64,000 bases of DNA from Carya illinoinensis (lineage: Eukaryota > Streptophyta > Magnoliopsida > Fagales > Juglandaceae), in contig NC_056752.1 of NCBI RefSeq assembly GCF_018687715.1, forward strand, positions 7,158,501-7,222,500. Reading direction: 5' to 3'. Position numbers and translations under genes: made by a program. Every line of letters starts with the position of its first letter. Position 1 is the first letter of the stretch. This document shows, one piece after another, positions 11,850 through 22,678 of the stretch. The notes beneath the pieces are model-generated. The model was not told the origin of the DNA. It saw only the letters and a program-made list of their open reading frames with translations, and searched no databases.

Positions 11850-11985
11850 AGATTTATCTCAACGGTTCTATTTGTTTTATTCTCATGGAGAGATGAATTT
11901 TACTAATATAAAAATAATTTGCCTTTAAAACAAATAGACATATTCTTATAAAGTTCTCTATTTGGTTTTCTTCCTAACACATTGC

Positions 11986-12016
<31 letters not shown>

Positions 12017-12420
12017 ACACACACATGATATTAAAAAAAAAAAAAAAATCGGGTCGGAACTTTATTCCGAAAATACCCTCGGGTCGGCTAACGGCTATCG
12101 GCCAAGCGGAAGGCTTGCTAATCGGGTCGGGTCGGAATTCTTAGTGGTCGGGTCGATGAACAGTCCTACCTGTTGGGCGCCTTGTATCTGGACCTGCGCT
12201 CCTGGTCCTTAAGCCCGAGTGAAAAAATCCCCGCACATGGACTAAATTGATAAGTGGAGATCAAAATCTCAAAGAGTAAAATATTCCATGTTAGAGTTCA
12301 TGGACTACAACAAAAATCATTTTTTGGGACGAAATTGCTTTGGGACGAATTGGAAATCGTCCCAAAAAGTGAGATTTTGGAACGAAATTTGAATTTTGTT
12401 CCAAAATAACGACGGAATGC

Positions 12421-12697
12421 CAGACCGTTCGAACGCTATTCTTAGGGATGAAATTTTTTGTCCCAAATAAGTTAACCGTTCGACTGTTAATGATTAACCA
12501 TTCGAACGTTTAATTGTTACCGTTTGAACGTAATATTGGCGCGATAGGCAAAATTATTTTGGAGGGAAATTGACAAACCGTTCGAACGGTAAATTATAAA
12601 CGTTCGAATGATACATATTCACCGTTCAAACGTTATTTAAAGAGTTCGAACGTGGTACCGTTCGAACGGTAAGTTAATACCGTTCGAACGTATTAAC
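12421..12697. repeat. CACTA subterminal repeat cluster 1
   Basis: This dense left-hand cluster has about ten copies of cgttcgaacg and close variants (for example near 12427, 12574, 12657 and 12680). The core is self-complementary, so it reads the same on both strands. In CACTA elements such motifs are where the TnpA-like protein binds. Confidence 0.8.
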
Positions 12698-13576
12698 TGA
12701 AAATTAATACTCTTCCCTACTTAATCCAAATTTCATGATAATAAATGTTATTTAAATGCAATATTCGGTATTAATTATATTAAATATAATAATTAATTCA
12801 ATTATAATATATTTTAACTGTTAAATATATTAAATGCAATATATTTAATGCGCTTATATATTATTAAACACTATATATTATATTTATAATTTTATATATA
12901 TAGTATATATTATATTATATTTAATTAAATTATATTATACTATTGAATATTATATAGTATATAGTATAAGTTATATTATATAGTATAATTAATATAATAT
13001 AGACTACTATATACATGAAACTATGTTCATGTATTTATATAACATATATATTATATGTGATATTAACTAATATATATATATTTAATAGTATATGTATTAC
13101 ATGACTTGTTTAGTATATTTTTCATATTATATTACAGTTATAAGCTAATTAGATGACACTCTCTATTCTAACACTATAAATGACACTATATATACTCAAT
13201 TTTAGTTTTTGTATCATTATAATACACTCTAATTGCTAGTAGTATAGATGACACTATATATAATAGTAGATATCCTATTATTAAATAATATTATAATAAT
13301 AATATAATATAATAAACACTATATATATATATGCATGTGATACATATAACCCTATGCTATGATACCATATATATGTTATATATAATAGGTTAATATATGT
13401 ACTTGACTATAATACTAGATGTAATATGATATTTTATACTATATATGTTACTAAACTATATAATATATGTTTGATTATATATTATATAGTTATATTACTA
13501 TGTCTCTAAACTATAGTATATTTACAAGTTATTATATTTAAAGGTATAGTGCAAAAAAAATACAATAAGCAACATT

Positions 13577-13735
13577 TTAATTTGACGTTTGAACGGTTTA
13601 AAATAACCGTTCAAACGTATAAGAAAACGTTCGAACGGTTATTTTCACGTTCGAACGTTTAATTAGAGGGGGAAAATTTTCCCGCTAATCTATTTGACAT
13701 TCGAACGTTCATTAAATAACCGTTCGAACGTCAAT
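13577..13735. repeat. Internal CGTTCGAACG cluster 2
   Basis: Six or more palindromic motifs, including perfect copies near 13627, 13647 and 13721, lie far from the element ends, flanked on the left by about 850 bases of motif-free AT-rich DNA. Near 13670-13690 the text ggggaaaattttccc is another perfect palindrome. The internal position is unusual for subterminal repeats. Confidence 0.75.
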
Positions 13736-14121
13736 GTTCTACATTTACACGACAGAACCTCACAATCTCGCACTCGTTTCAGTCGACTTCCAATGCTCCC
13801 ACGCTCATTTTCTTCCAACCAACGCCATTATTTTTCAATCCAGCCCTCAAATATTACTAACTTCTATCAATCTATTATATTTTCGGATTAAAAGGTTGTT
13901 TTTACCGTTTGGTGAAGAGTATTTAAGATTTGGGCATTGGATACGGGTGGATTTTTCGGTTTATCTCTCCAAATCAGGTATTCTCCTTAAATATATTCTC
14001 ATTTTAGATTTTATATAAGTGTTTTCATTTGCTATAATGAGTTCGTCATATAGTTTGCTGTCTTTTGATGTAATTTGGACTGTAATGTTGAGGTTGAGGA
14101 GGTTGAGAACGACTGTAATCT

Positions 14122-14205
14122 GGAATTAATCCGTTCGAACAGTATTCGTGTGCCGTTCGAACGTATGTCCTTAGATCGAACGGTGACTAGCACCGTTTGA
14201 ACGTT
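14122..14205. repeat. Internal CGTTCGAACG cluster 3
   Basis: Four motif variants lie within 84 bases, one of them perfect (near 14154). With cluster 2 this frames a 390-bp core (13735-14120) that may be captured sequence. To the right, about 930 bases of AT-rich sequence lack the motif. Confidence 0.65.
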
Positions 14206-14757
14206 ATGTTCGTCAGTGTTAAAATAATTAATACTTTAAATGCAGGAATTGAATTAAAAATTAATTATTTATAATCTACATTTAATAATACTTAAATACT
14301 TAAAACATTAAAGTAATCAAATGAGAATGAATTAAATTACAAATCATCTAAGATTTAATAATACTTAAATATTTAATAGTTGAATTATTCAACTATAGGT
14401 TAATACAAATAGTTTTGTTTTAATAACACAAAAATACTTAATCTTTGAATTAATAAAATGAATTTTGAATAAAATACAAATAATCTAGATTTAATAATAC
14501 TTAAATACTTAAAAGTTAAAAGTAATCAAATGAATTTGAATTAAAATATAAATTCCAAATTATAATTAATAAAATGAATGTTAATTACAATACAAATAGT
14601 TATAATTATTAACTAGAATGTTAATTACAATAAAATAGTTATAATTATTAACTAAAATGTTAATTAAAATACAAATAGTTATAATTAATAAAATATTTTG
14701 AAAGATATAAAACAACTATCTAATTATTTAATAATATAAATACTTAATTAACATATC

Positions 14758-14952
14758 TTGCATTGTTTGTTTGATACATGTTATATTGAAGAATTGGTTG
14801 CAAAACAACAAGAGTTAGAGGCTCAATTGGCGAGACAAGAAGACATGGAAATGCGCCTCAAACAACATGAAGAAGAACAAGCAGAGTTCAGGAGAGATAT
14901 GCAACTCCAAATGCAACAACTTATGCAACAGTACAGGCCTCCAACCAACTGA
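14758..14952 (+). CDS. Short Glu/Gln-rich coiled-coil frame in the CACTA element
   Basis: A 64-residue frame contains ELVAKQQELEAQLARQEDME followed by more E/Q/R-rich heptads (MRLKQHEEEQAEFRRDMQ) and ends in MQQLMQQYRPPTN. The composition and length fit a coiled-coil tail. I suspect it is the last exon of a plant transposase-like or captured host protein, because such tails end Ptta/En/Spm-type proteins, but no other domain of those is present. An intron acceptor could precede it, since the upstream 500 bases are AT-rich and non-coding. It is probably non-functional; expression is unknown. Confidence 0.4.
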   Translation: MHCLFDTCYIEELVAKQQELEAQLARQEDMEMRLKQHEEEQAEFRRDMQLQMQQLMQQYRPPTN

Positions 14953-15139
14953 TGGTTTTTTACGTCTAGCTTATGACATTATCTAATTATGTATGAACAA
15001 TGCTAATATCATGATTATTTATTTATTCGCACTTATTATAAAACTCTTGTGAGTAATTAAACAGTTCCTAATTTATGTTTTTCAAATATTATGGATGTCT
15101 ATTTAGTTTTTTTATAATTATTGGTTTTAATAAAAATAA

Positions 15140-15490
15140 TATCCGTTCGAACGACCGTGTCACGTTCAAACATTAATGGGTAGGCCGTTCAAACGATAAT
15201 GTACCGTTCAAACATTAATGACCAAACCGTTCGAACGATACCAGATACTAAAAAAACGTTCAAACGCAGGTCATTACCATAGCGTTCGAACATTGATCAG
15301 CACCGTTCGATCTCTTCTACTGTTCGATCTGTTCCTTTAACATTCGAACGTAATTCTATTGATCGTTTGAACATATCTTGATAACCGTTCAAAAGATACA
15401 TTAACGTTCGAACGGTAACTGAGAAGCATTCGAACGCCATTTTGGAACGAATTTTAACCGTGACAAAAAAGGTCATCGTTCGAACAATAT
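15140..15490. repeat. CACTA subterminal repeat cluster 4
   Basis: This right-hand cluster has roughly a dozen cgttcgaacg-type motifs (perfect copies near 15142, 15226 and 15402) and mirrors cluster 1. It is followed by about 150 bases of gggacgaaa/ttcgtccc repeats leading into the terminal inverted repeat. Confidence 0.8.
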
Positions 15491-16760
15491 CGAACAGTCA
15501 ATTTCAAAATCGTTCCAAAAGATATATTTTGGGACGAAATTGTGATTTTCGTCCTAATATATCTTCTGGGATAGTGATGTTGGGATGACTTTCGTCCCAA
15601 AAAATCTTTAGGAACGAAATCTATATATTTTGGGACGAAAATTTTCGTCCCAAAAAATGTTTTTTGTTGTAGTGATGAGTACTCATGAACCAATTTGTAG
15701 TCATTCCCAAGAGTACCTAAAAAAAAAAAAAACGAATAAAAGAAAGAGTTTTTGAACCAATTTGTCTCTTAGTACAAAATCATATGGACTATATATGTTA
15801 GTGCTTATAATCAATCATTACAAAGAATAGGAAATGTCAAGAGCATAAAACTCACTAAAAAGCTCATGCAAGATTAAAAGCTTAATATGCAACAGGATAA
15901 AAAAGATTTGAGAGAAAGTCATAAATGACCGTCTCAAATATACTATAACCAAGAATCAACGTGTGAGAGAAGAGGGTCATCTGACGACACTGTTAATATT
16001 CAATATTACTTGTGACCAAATATTAATACATGATCAACAGGAAAATGGCTACCCATTATATTGTAATAGCATACACAAGCTACAAATTTTGAAAAAATTT
16101 ATAATCGAACTATTACTATTTGTCATGTGGTAATCTATCTAATTAAAATTGTTGAGATAGGTGAAAAATATATACTGCAATACAATCTTAACTGTTAGAT
16201 ATATATATATATATATATTAAAGGATGGAGCATATTCCAATTATTTTAAGAACTCGAAAGTTGTAGCTTCGGTCCCACTTCACAAAATTAGGCTTATTAG
16301 TTTGAAGTTCGAATTCATATTTTGCTAATACATATATGTTATATATATTTGTATTAAAATATTCCAGCATATATACCTCTTCTCGTAATGAACCATGAAA
16401 TGGCATAAAATCTCAGAATGAAGCACGAAAAGGCATGGGAGATTTGATGCTTTATGCTTTTGGGTAAAGCAAATAATTAATTAACACGGAGATCTAAGAA
16501 TTTTGGATGAAACATCATACATGCATGCAAAAATCCACTGCATGTTCAAACCGCGTACGCGAATACACGTAACCCAGCTATATAAATATGACAGAGCATA
16601 TTACCAATGTCGCAAAAATATAGAGCAATATGAACTCAGATCAACGTGGATTTGGTCATAAACTCACTCAAAAGATAAGAGGTCATTATCATCTTTTACG
16701 CGGAGCTTACCCATAAGGAAAAAGATAGGGCTTCAAATGAGAGGAAAAACAATCATAAAA

Positions 16761-17023
16761 GGTCCCGTTTATGGGATTTTGACAAAAAATAGAGAAAAAA
16801 CTGAATATAAATATTATAAAGTTAAAATATTATTAGAATGTTATTTTTTAATATTATTTTTATTTTAAAATTTGAAAAAATTAAATTATTTTTAACATTT
16901 TGTTTGAAAGTTTGAAAAAATTATTATGATTAGATAAAAAAAATTAAAATTTTGAAATTAAAATGTATTTATATTTGTGGTATTTGGATATTGAAATAAG
17001 ATTGAGATAAAATGAGTTTTGAG

Positions 17024-17025
<2 letters not shown>
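16761..17025. mobile_element. Tourist-like MITE remnant, family with 47119-47479
   Basis: From ggtcccgttt onward the sequence matches the reverse complement of the complete element at 47119-47479. It includes the shared block aatattataaagttaaaat and the tail with gtatttggatattgaaat. About 130 bases next to the left end are missing compared with that element, so this is an internally deleted or decayed copy. Confidence 0.65.
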
Positions 17026-17055
<30 letters not shown>

Positions 17056-19025
17056 TCTCCAATGTCTTTACAGGTAAGAAAGCAATACAAGAATCTGATA
17101 AAAAGTTTACATTTGGAATCAAAATGTCATTCAATATGATAATGTTGTTGGAAAATTATAAGCTTTTCACCACGAATGGGAGAACCGTATGCAATATTGC
17201 AGAGCTTTATTTTAGCTTGATAATAATTATTATATACTTGTAAGATAAAAGGAATAAAGCCCGGCCAAGTGCAGAATTTATAAACCAATTTCTATCCTGT
17301 CTTGAAATCAAGGCCATACTATAGTGGAATGTGAAGTAATAAGCATCATCCATGTCTGCTAATTATATAGAAGTTGCTGCTTTGTACGTGGATTGCTTTA
17401 AGTTCCTTCGCTTTTTATGGGCTAATATTACAACTTCTTTGAAAATAATTTTGGAATATTTGTTAATATATAATTTTTTAAATTCCAACCATTATTTTAT
17501 ATTAAATAATTGAGATTTTGCAACAGCAGCATCTATCACTTTTTAAATGCTTTAAATATGCAGATATATGCTAAAACGATATATGATCGTTGAATCCATA
17601 AAAATAATAGAGACTGATGTAATAAATCTTTACCATTTAATGCGAAAATAATGATTGATATTTAAAATTCTTTTACATTTTTTTTTTAATTTTTTGGAAG
17701 ATAAAACGACTAGCGTAGCAACTCTCCCTAGACATGACCATAGGAGCTAGCTCTTCCCCATTACGGAATGTCCGATTTAAGCCATAGCTACTGTACCAAA
17801 ATATCTAGTTGATCCAAAACTCATTTCATGGCCTAAAGATATGCCTTTATTACTACAAATAATTTCAATTTATGTCTTAAATCGAATTCTTGATTTCGAA
17901 ATTATAAAATACTATCTCGTATCACTTGGGATCACTTGGGCTACCACGTTGATAGTTTAAATTTATTTTACATGATAGAAGAGTTTGAATTTTAAAAGAT
18001 TCTTATGGTAACCATGAAAAATTCTCTTCATACCAATGATAATAATGTTGAAAATAAGCACAAACAAGTAGTTAAATTAAAATATTTTGTTACATATAAG
18101 TAAAGCTACGTATTATTTTTTATATTAATATTAATTTTTTCATATTTAAAATTTAGATTAATATTATTTTTAATAAAATTTATTTTTTAATTAATTACAT
18201 TAAATTAATATATATAATTATGTTTGTAATTAAATTTCTTTTAAATTAAATTACAAGATATAAAAAAGGGAGAGAAATTAAGTAAGGAAGTAAATGGACA
18301 GTGGTAAGGGAAAATTACTCATGTGTCAGTAAATAGAAGAAAAGAGAGACCAGAGGCGTCCATCAAGCTGTCAACTCAATCTAATAAGTTTAGAAAAACA
18401 CACATACGCACAAACCCAAACCACACGCAGCAGTCTGATAAATGCATGTACGTGCGTAGGAGGTCACGGGAAGGAAGCCGCAGGCAACAGCAGACAGAAT
18501 TTCTGTTCACGTAGAACCTCCCACGTCCTTCACCTACACCCAACACAAAACAACACTGCACGTATAAAAACCATGCCCTTTCTGCTGATGTTCATTATTT
18601 CATGTGTTGTGGGGGCTATTCTGATGGATGTAGACTAACTAATTATTAAACTACATGGGATTCAAGTGAGCGTAGTCAATGAGTCTGCATCTCCCCCCAC
18701 CAGGCAACAAGTCTCTGTCTTTAGAGTTTAAACAACCACTGTCCGCCGGCCCTGCCCTGCCCTGCCCTGCTCAGGCTGTCTTCACAATCAATGTTTGCTT
18801 GTATCCTTCTTTTCGTGTGCAGTCTCCGTCTATACAAATTTACTACAAATTAACGTACGTCTCATTGTTATTTGTCAATATCATGTCCACAACTCCTGCG
18901 CTAAAGTCTGTAAAATGCTCGAAAATGTTGAGCATTCTTATTGAAAAACTGAAATATTGTTCAAAAATGATATTTATGAGTGTCATGTTTCCGTGTAATT
19001 TATTTTTATAAAGAGAAATAATTTT

Positions 19026-19195
19026 TATTTAAGTTATAAATAGACAAGTCTCATATAAATTTTTATAAAAAAAATGGATTATAGCTAAAAAATGTAAAAA
19101 AAATACTATTTTTTATTAGTAAAATTTATTTTCTTACAAAAAAAAAAATTATATGAGATTGGTCTATTTGAGTTACTCTTTTATAAATGTTGAGT
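19026..19195. mobile_element. Foldback MITE-like repeat
   Basis: The left arm (ataaatagacaagtctcata, about 19036-19056) and the right arm (atatgagattggtctatttg, about 19150-19170) are inverted copies with a few mismatches, extending some 30-35 bases each through A/T runs. The 90-base centre is AT-rich. No target duplication was resolved, so the class is open. Confidence 0.5.
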
Positions 19196-21194
19196 TGAAT
19201 GACTCTTCCTAAAAAAATTAATAATAATATTTATATTATTAATAATAGTACTTTGTTTAATATTATTAATATTTATAATAACAGTTTGTATAAACTTTTA
19301 AGTTTTAACAATCAAAAAGGGACTATTGAAGTCGGAAAATAAGTGGACGTACTATAGACTTCAGGGACACGTGAACATAAAAGATGTACGCGTATGGTTA
19401 ACCAATGCTCCGTACTTGATACGCGTTGTTTTTGGTCCCGACCCCGACGCCCCCCCGTGCTGATTTGCTTTGAATGTTTCCAACGCCTGGCCTTTCCAGC
19501 AAAACAGCTACCTAACCCTTCTTTTTTTTTTAAAAAAAGAGATTTTTGTAAGTTAATAATACCTAGAGTCGTGAAATATATAAAGATTATGCAGTTATTT
19601 TAAAAAATAATAAAATTTATTATTAATTTTTTTTATATAAATATTATATTTATTCACTATTTTTAAAATGATTACAAATGGTTTACACAATCACTACTAT
19701 AATTATCATTCTGTTTATACATTTGGCTTGGTATGAAAACTGACCTGAGGCGGAGGATCCAATCATGGATCTGTAAAGGTAGCCAGAGCAAGTTAATTGG
19801 CAAGGATCCAGCTCATTATATATGCAAGCAAACTAGCTTCTTTGTTTCAGTCATAACACTGATATGGTGGGGCAATATTGAAGAATGGGTCAGAGAGGGA
19901 GCCAGCCCTGTTCATACTTCAAACCTCATTTCTACACGTAATAACTCCAAAGGATGGCACGTACGGTCTGGGCACAAGGGAACATCGCATTTTAGGTTCG
20001 AAAGCCTAGTTTATGGTGGTGATGAGGAGTGAGAGGAAGCCTATCTTGCTTGCCCCTTCATCTTAATTTGGAAACACTCACATGGTCCCAGTAGGTTCTG
20101 GTACCTTGCCTAATCAAAGTGATCACCTTCACCCTTCGATTTGACCCGTCAGTAGTTTTTCTTCCCCATGAGCTTTAATACCAAGCACTAGTTGGACTGA
20201 GATTGGCAGTGGAGCTGTCATTATTTTCTCCTAGATCTGTATTTCATGTGTTTTGTTGCTGCAAAATATGTGTTTCACATCTAATAAAGCAATTTTAATA
20301 AACGAACTTAAAATTTGTTCAAAGTTGATTTCTCTCTCTTACATCATGGGTGCATTCTGTCCGTTAGGGTAATTAAATTTGAAAACCACATATTTCCATT
20401 ACCCAGAACCGTTTTGCGAACCCTCAGTGAATCTGTCTAGGTCTCAATGCCTCTCAACTAGGGGTATCACCTGCGCGCCCTTTCTTTGGAACCTGTGCAC
20501 CGTTTATGGTAAGAAAAGCGCTAGATAGAAAGTTGGGTAGCTTGAGTGAAGCTTATGTAGATGGTTCGCTCAAGTCTTGCTCAACAGTTAGCTCGAGTGA
20601 GAATTAGATAGAGATCTCACTTGAGCAAATAATGCAGAAAAGTGAATATTAAGATTTTCATCGTATAACACTATAAATATGTACTTAATAAACAGTTTAG
20701 TACGTCTTAAATATTCTGAATAATGAGATTTTGCCCCCAAAGTGTATTTTGTGATTCTTCAATGTAGATGCAAGATTTTGGCTAGGACTAGGTGAAGAAA
20801 TTAATAAGTTTGGATAGAGACTAGGTGACTAAAAGGATAAAGTTTATCCTATCATTAAATTTATAATTATGGATGAATGTAAAATAATTATTAACTTTAT
20901 CTATAACATTATTGAGTTTATCTAAAAGTCATAGAGGTTATTTAGATAAGTCATTTATGTGAAATTTGAGTCTATAAGGATCTGTACTTATCCATAACAG
21001 AAGCTGAACGGAAATCAATTACTGTATAGAAGAGTTATCACGAAATGTCAGCAATTGGAGGCGACAAAATGAAGAAGAGAAGAGGAGAGGAGACGAAGAA
21101 GAGCAGAGAGTGGAGGAGAAGAAAAAAATAGATGGGTGTTATGTGGGTGGGAGAATTTGAGAGAGAGAGAGAGAGAGTTAGGTTTTAGGAAGGA

Positions 21195-21420
21195 TATATA
21201 GGACTTAGCTCATTTCATTTCAAAACTTTTCATAATTTTCTTTCTAAACATTATTCAAACACAAAACACTTCAATTACAAATATTCAATTTTTTTAAATT
21301 TTAAAACAAAAATTGTATTTAAATATTATTTTAACTTTATAAGATTATTATTCAACATCTTCTCTCAATTTTATATTTTTATTTAATTTTTTCTCCCTAC
21401 CTTCTATGGTTATGTAATAA
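21195..21420. mobile_element. Tourist-like MITE remnant
   Basis: The order of motifs (tcatttcatttcaaaac, attttaaaacaaaaattg, attattttaactttataa, tttttatttaattttttctc) follows the element at 47119-47479 in the same orientation. The ends are decayed, with no clear terminal repeat. It lies about 150 bases upstream of the TATA box of the DUF4408 gene, so it may supply part of its upstream region. Confidence 0.55.
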
Positions 21421-21572
21421 AAGAGATGGACTAGTTTTGTAGATTTTTTGTTTCTTTAAAAAATTATGGTCAACATTTCAAAAAAGAGATTATGGATAAG
21501 ATAAGTTAAAATAATATAATCAATTTATAGATAATTATGGGTAAATATAAGTTTAAATTGTCGAAACGAGTC

Positions 21573-21580
21573 TATAAAAG
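21573..21580 (+). promoter_or_regulatory. TATA box of the DUF4408/DUF761 gene
   Basis: The text tctataaaagg is a strong plant TATA box. It lies about 390 bases before the ATG at 21965, which would give a transcription start near 21605 and a 5' leader of about 360 bases rich in CT. There is no better TATA closer to the ATG. Confidence 0.6.
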
Positions 21581-21964
21581 GGGCAAAATCTGTCCACATG
21601 ACCTAATGGGTTCAGTTCTACGAGGCGTAAGAAAATTGTTCTTTAACAGAAACAGCGAAAGGTAAAGCCAGTCTTCAGACACAGACTCCTCGCTGCCCTC
21701 ACTGTACAGTCGGGCTTTGTGTGTGTGAGCGAGTCTCTCTATACTCTCTACAACCCTTTCTCGCACTTTCTGTCACTCTTCCAAGATTTTCTCCTATTGA
21801 TTTTCGTTTCAACTTTTCCGGAAAATCGGTTCCCCTCAGACTTCTAATGCCGTAAAACTATTTCAGCTTCGGCCGTCGCTTTTGCTAATCCGTGTGTGCG
21901 AGTGATGCGATAAATTTCGTGTGAAAGTTATCGACCGAAGAACGAAGCTGAGAAAACGAGAGCC

Positions 21965-22678
21965 ATGTTTCGCATCGCTAAGCTCTTTCGCTATGCGGAG
22001 CTGTGTCTGGCTGTTGTTCTCATATCTTGGGCCTTCACAAGGGTCCCTTTCGCCTTGAAGATCTCCGCCGAGTACTTCTGGAAGCTCTCCGGCTTCGTTG
22101 TCAGCCACGTCTTCATTTTCATGCTCTGCAATGTCATCATCGTCACTCTCATCGCCAAGTCCGGCAGGTTCTCGGGTCAAAACCCGACCGGTCACAGTGA
22201 CGAGACCGAACTCTTCGAAGAATTCATCAAACACGTCAGCGGTGGCTCCACGGAGCCGCAGCCCGAAACCAGAACGCCGGCTCACGATCAGGACGTAATC
22301 GTTTACCATGACAAGCAGATCATCTGCGAGGTGAACAGGACCGCTCGCGAAGACGAAGATAAAACGGAAACGGACTCGGATACGGACATAGTGCATGTGC
22401 ATCCGAAAGCGTACCGGAGGACTCAGTCAGAGAAGATAAAGCGACAGAGTCAGGAGAAGTCACGCGGAGAGCTACGGAGATCGGACACAGAGAAGTGCAG
22501 GAAAGGTGCGAGCTCCGATGAGAAGCCACAGGAGAGTCAATATCCGGAGGATAAGCTGAGCAACGAGGAGTTCCAACGCACCATAGATGCCTTCATTGCG
22601 AAGCACTGGAAGTTTCATAGCGAAGAGTCTCTTCCCATCGTTCTTCACAACCAGATCCAAGTACCCGTTGGCAATTAG
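21965..22678 (+). CDS. DUF4408/DUF761 membrane protein
   Basis: This single-exon gene encodes 237 residues. The N-terminus carries hydrophobic segments at about residues 11-25 and 44-64, the latter in the DUF4408 block (ISAEYFWKLSGF, then FMLCNVIIVTLIAKSG). The middle (about 70-195) is acidic, basic and Ser-rich and probably disordered. The C-terminus (198-222, LSNEEFQRTIDAFIAKHWKF) is a DUF761 motif. This pairing is a plant-specific family of unknown molecular role; members are often reported as pathogen- or stress-responsive. The ATG is the first in a good context (gccATGtt) after a long CT-rich leader, and the base composition is clearly more GC-rich than the flanks, which supports a real gene. 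Stop is TAG at 22676. No paralogue lies nearby. Confidence 0.9.
   Translation: MFRIAKLFRYAELCLAVVLISWAFTRVPFALKISAEYFWKLSGFVVSHVFIFMLCNVIIVTLIAKSGRFSGQNPTGHSDETELFEEFIKHVSGGSTEPQPETRTPAHDQDVIVYHDKQIICEVNRTAREDEDKTETDSDTDIVHVHPKAYRRTQSEKIKRQSQEKSRGELRRSDTEKCRKGASSDEKPQESQYPEDKLSNEEFQRTIDAFIAKHWKFHSEESLPIVLHNQIQVPVGN

Larger units (their letters stand above)
7555..12168 (+). mobile_element. hAT transposon, near-complete, 4.6 kb
   Basis: The ends are taggactgtac and, reverse complemented, taggactgttc: 11-bp terminal inverted repeats with one mismatch. Both ends are followed inward by many cgacccgac/gggtcgg subterminal motifs. The flanks are an identical 8-bp target duplication, cctgttgg, at 7547-7554 and 12169-12176, the size diagnostic of hAT. 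Inside on the plus strand lies one transposase gene with BED zinc finger and hATC domain (9299-11509). The element also carries a (CT)n microsatellite at 7826-7859, a 55-bp tandem repeat at 9133-9250 and a perfect 30-bp-stem hairpin at 11782-11849. The identical target duplication suggests a fairly recent insertion, yet the transposase carries a nonsense mutation. Confidence 0.95.
12303..15674. mobile_element. Non-autonomous CACTA (En/Spm-type) element, 3.4 kb
   Basis: The left end is gactacaacaaaaatcattt and the right end, reverse complemented, cactacaacaaaaaacattt; both continue into ttttgggacgaaa. This is the CACTA-type terminal repeat, with the first base mutated at the left end. The flanks are atg at 12300-12302 and atg at 15675-15677, a 3-bp target duplication as expected for CACTA. 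The interior has clusters of the palindrome cgttcgaacg and one-mismatch variants at about 12421-12697, 13577-13735, 14122-14205 and 15140-15490, like the subterminal transposase-binding repeats of this class. AT-rich blocks and one short coiled-coil frame (14758-14952) lie between them. No TnpD/TnpA-like transposase was seen, so it must be mobilised in trans if at all. Confidence 0.9.
15678..21194. other. Intergenic region with MITE remnants
   Basis: No gene is recognised over 5.5 kb. Contents: AT microsatellites near 16201-16220 and 17031-17055, a Tourist-like MITE remnant (16761-17025), a foldback MITE-like repeat (19026-19195), a short (ccctg) repeat near 18750-18770, and a GAGA-rich tract near 21160-21177. 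The longest frames (18679-19011 and 19733-20032) have no recognisable domain and no coding-like composition. Confidence 0.6.

Noticed and set aside
18679..19011. 110-residue frame
   Set aside because: Its composition follows the local simple repeat and AT-rich DNA, with no domain and no promoter signal.
19733..20032. 99-residue frame
   Set aside because: No recognisable domain and no plausible promoter or splice context. A chance frame is the simplest reading.
20520..20640. Repeated gctcgagtga/gctcaagt text that resembles 46730-46870
   Set aside because: Similarity is patchy and I could not define ends or a common unit, so it is not listed as an element.
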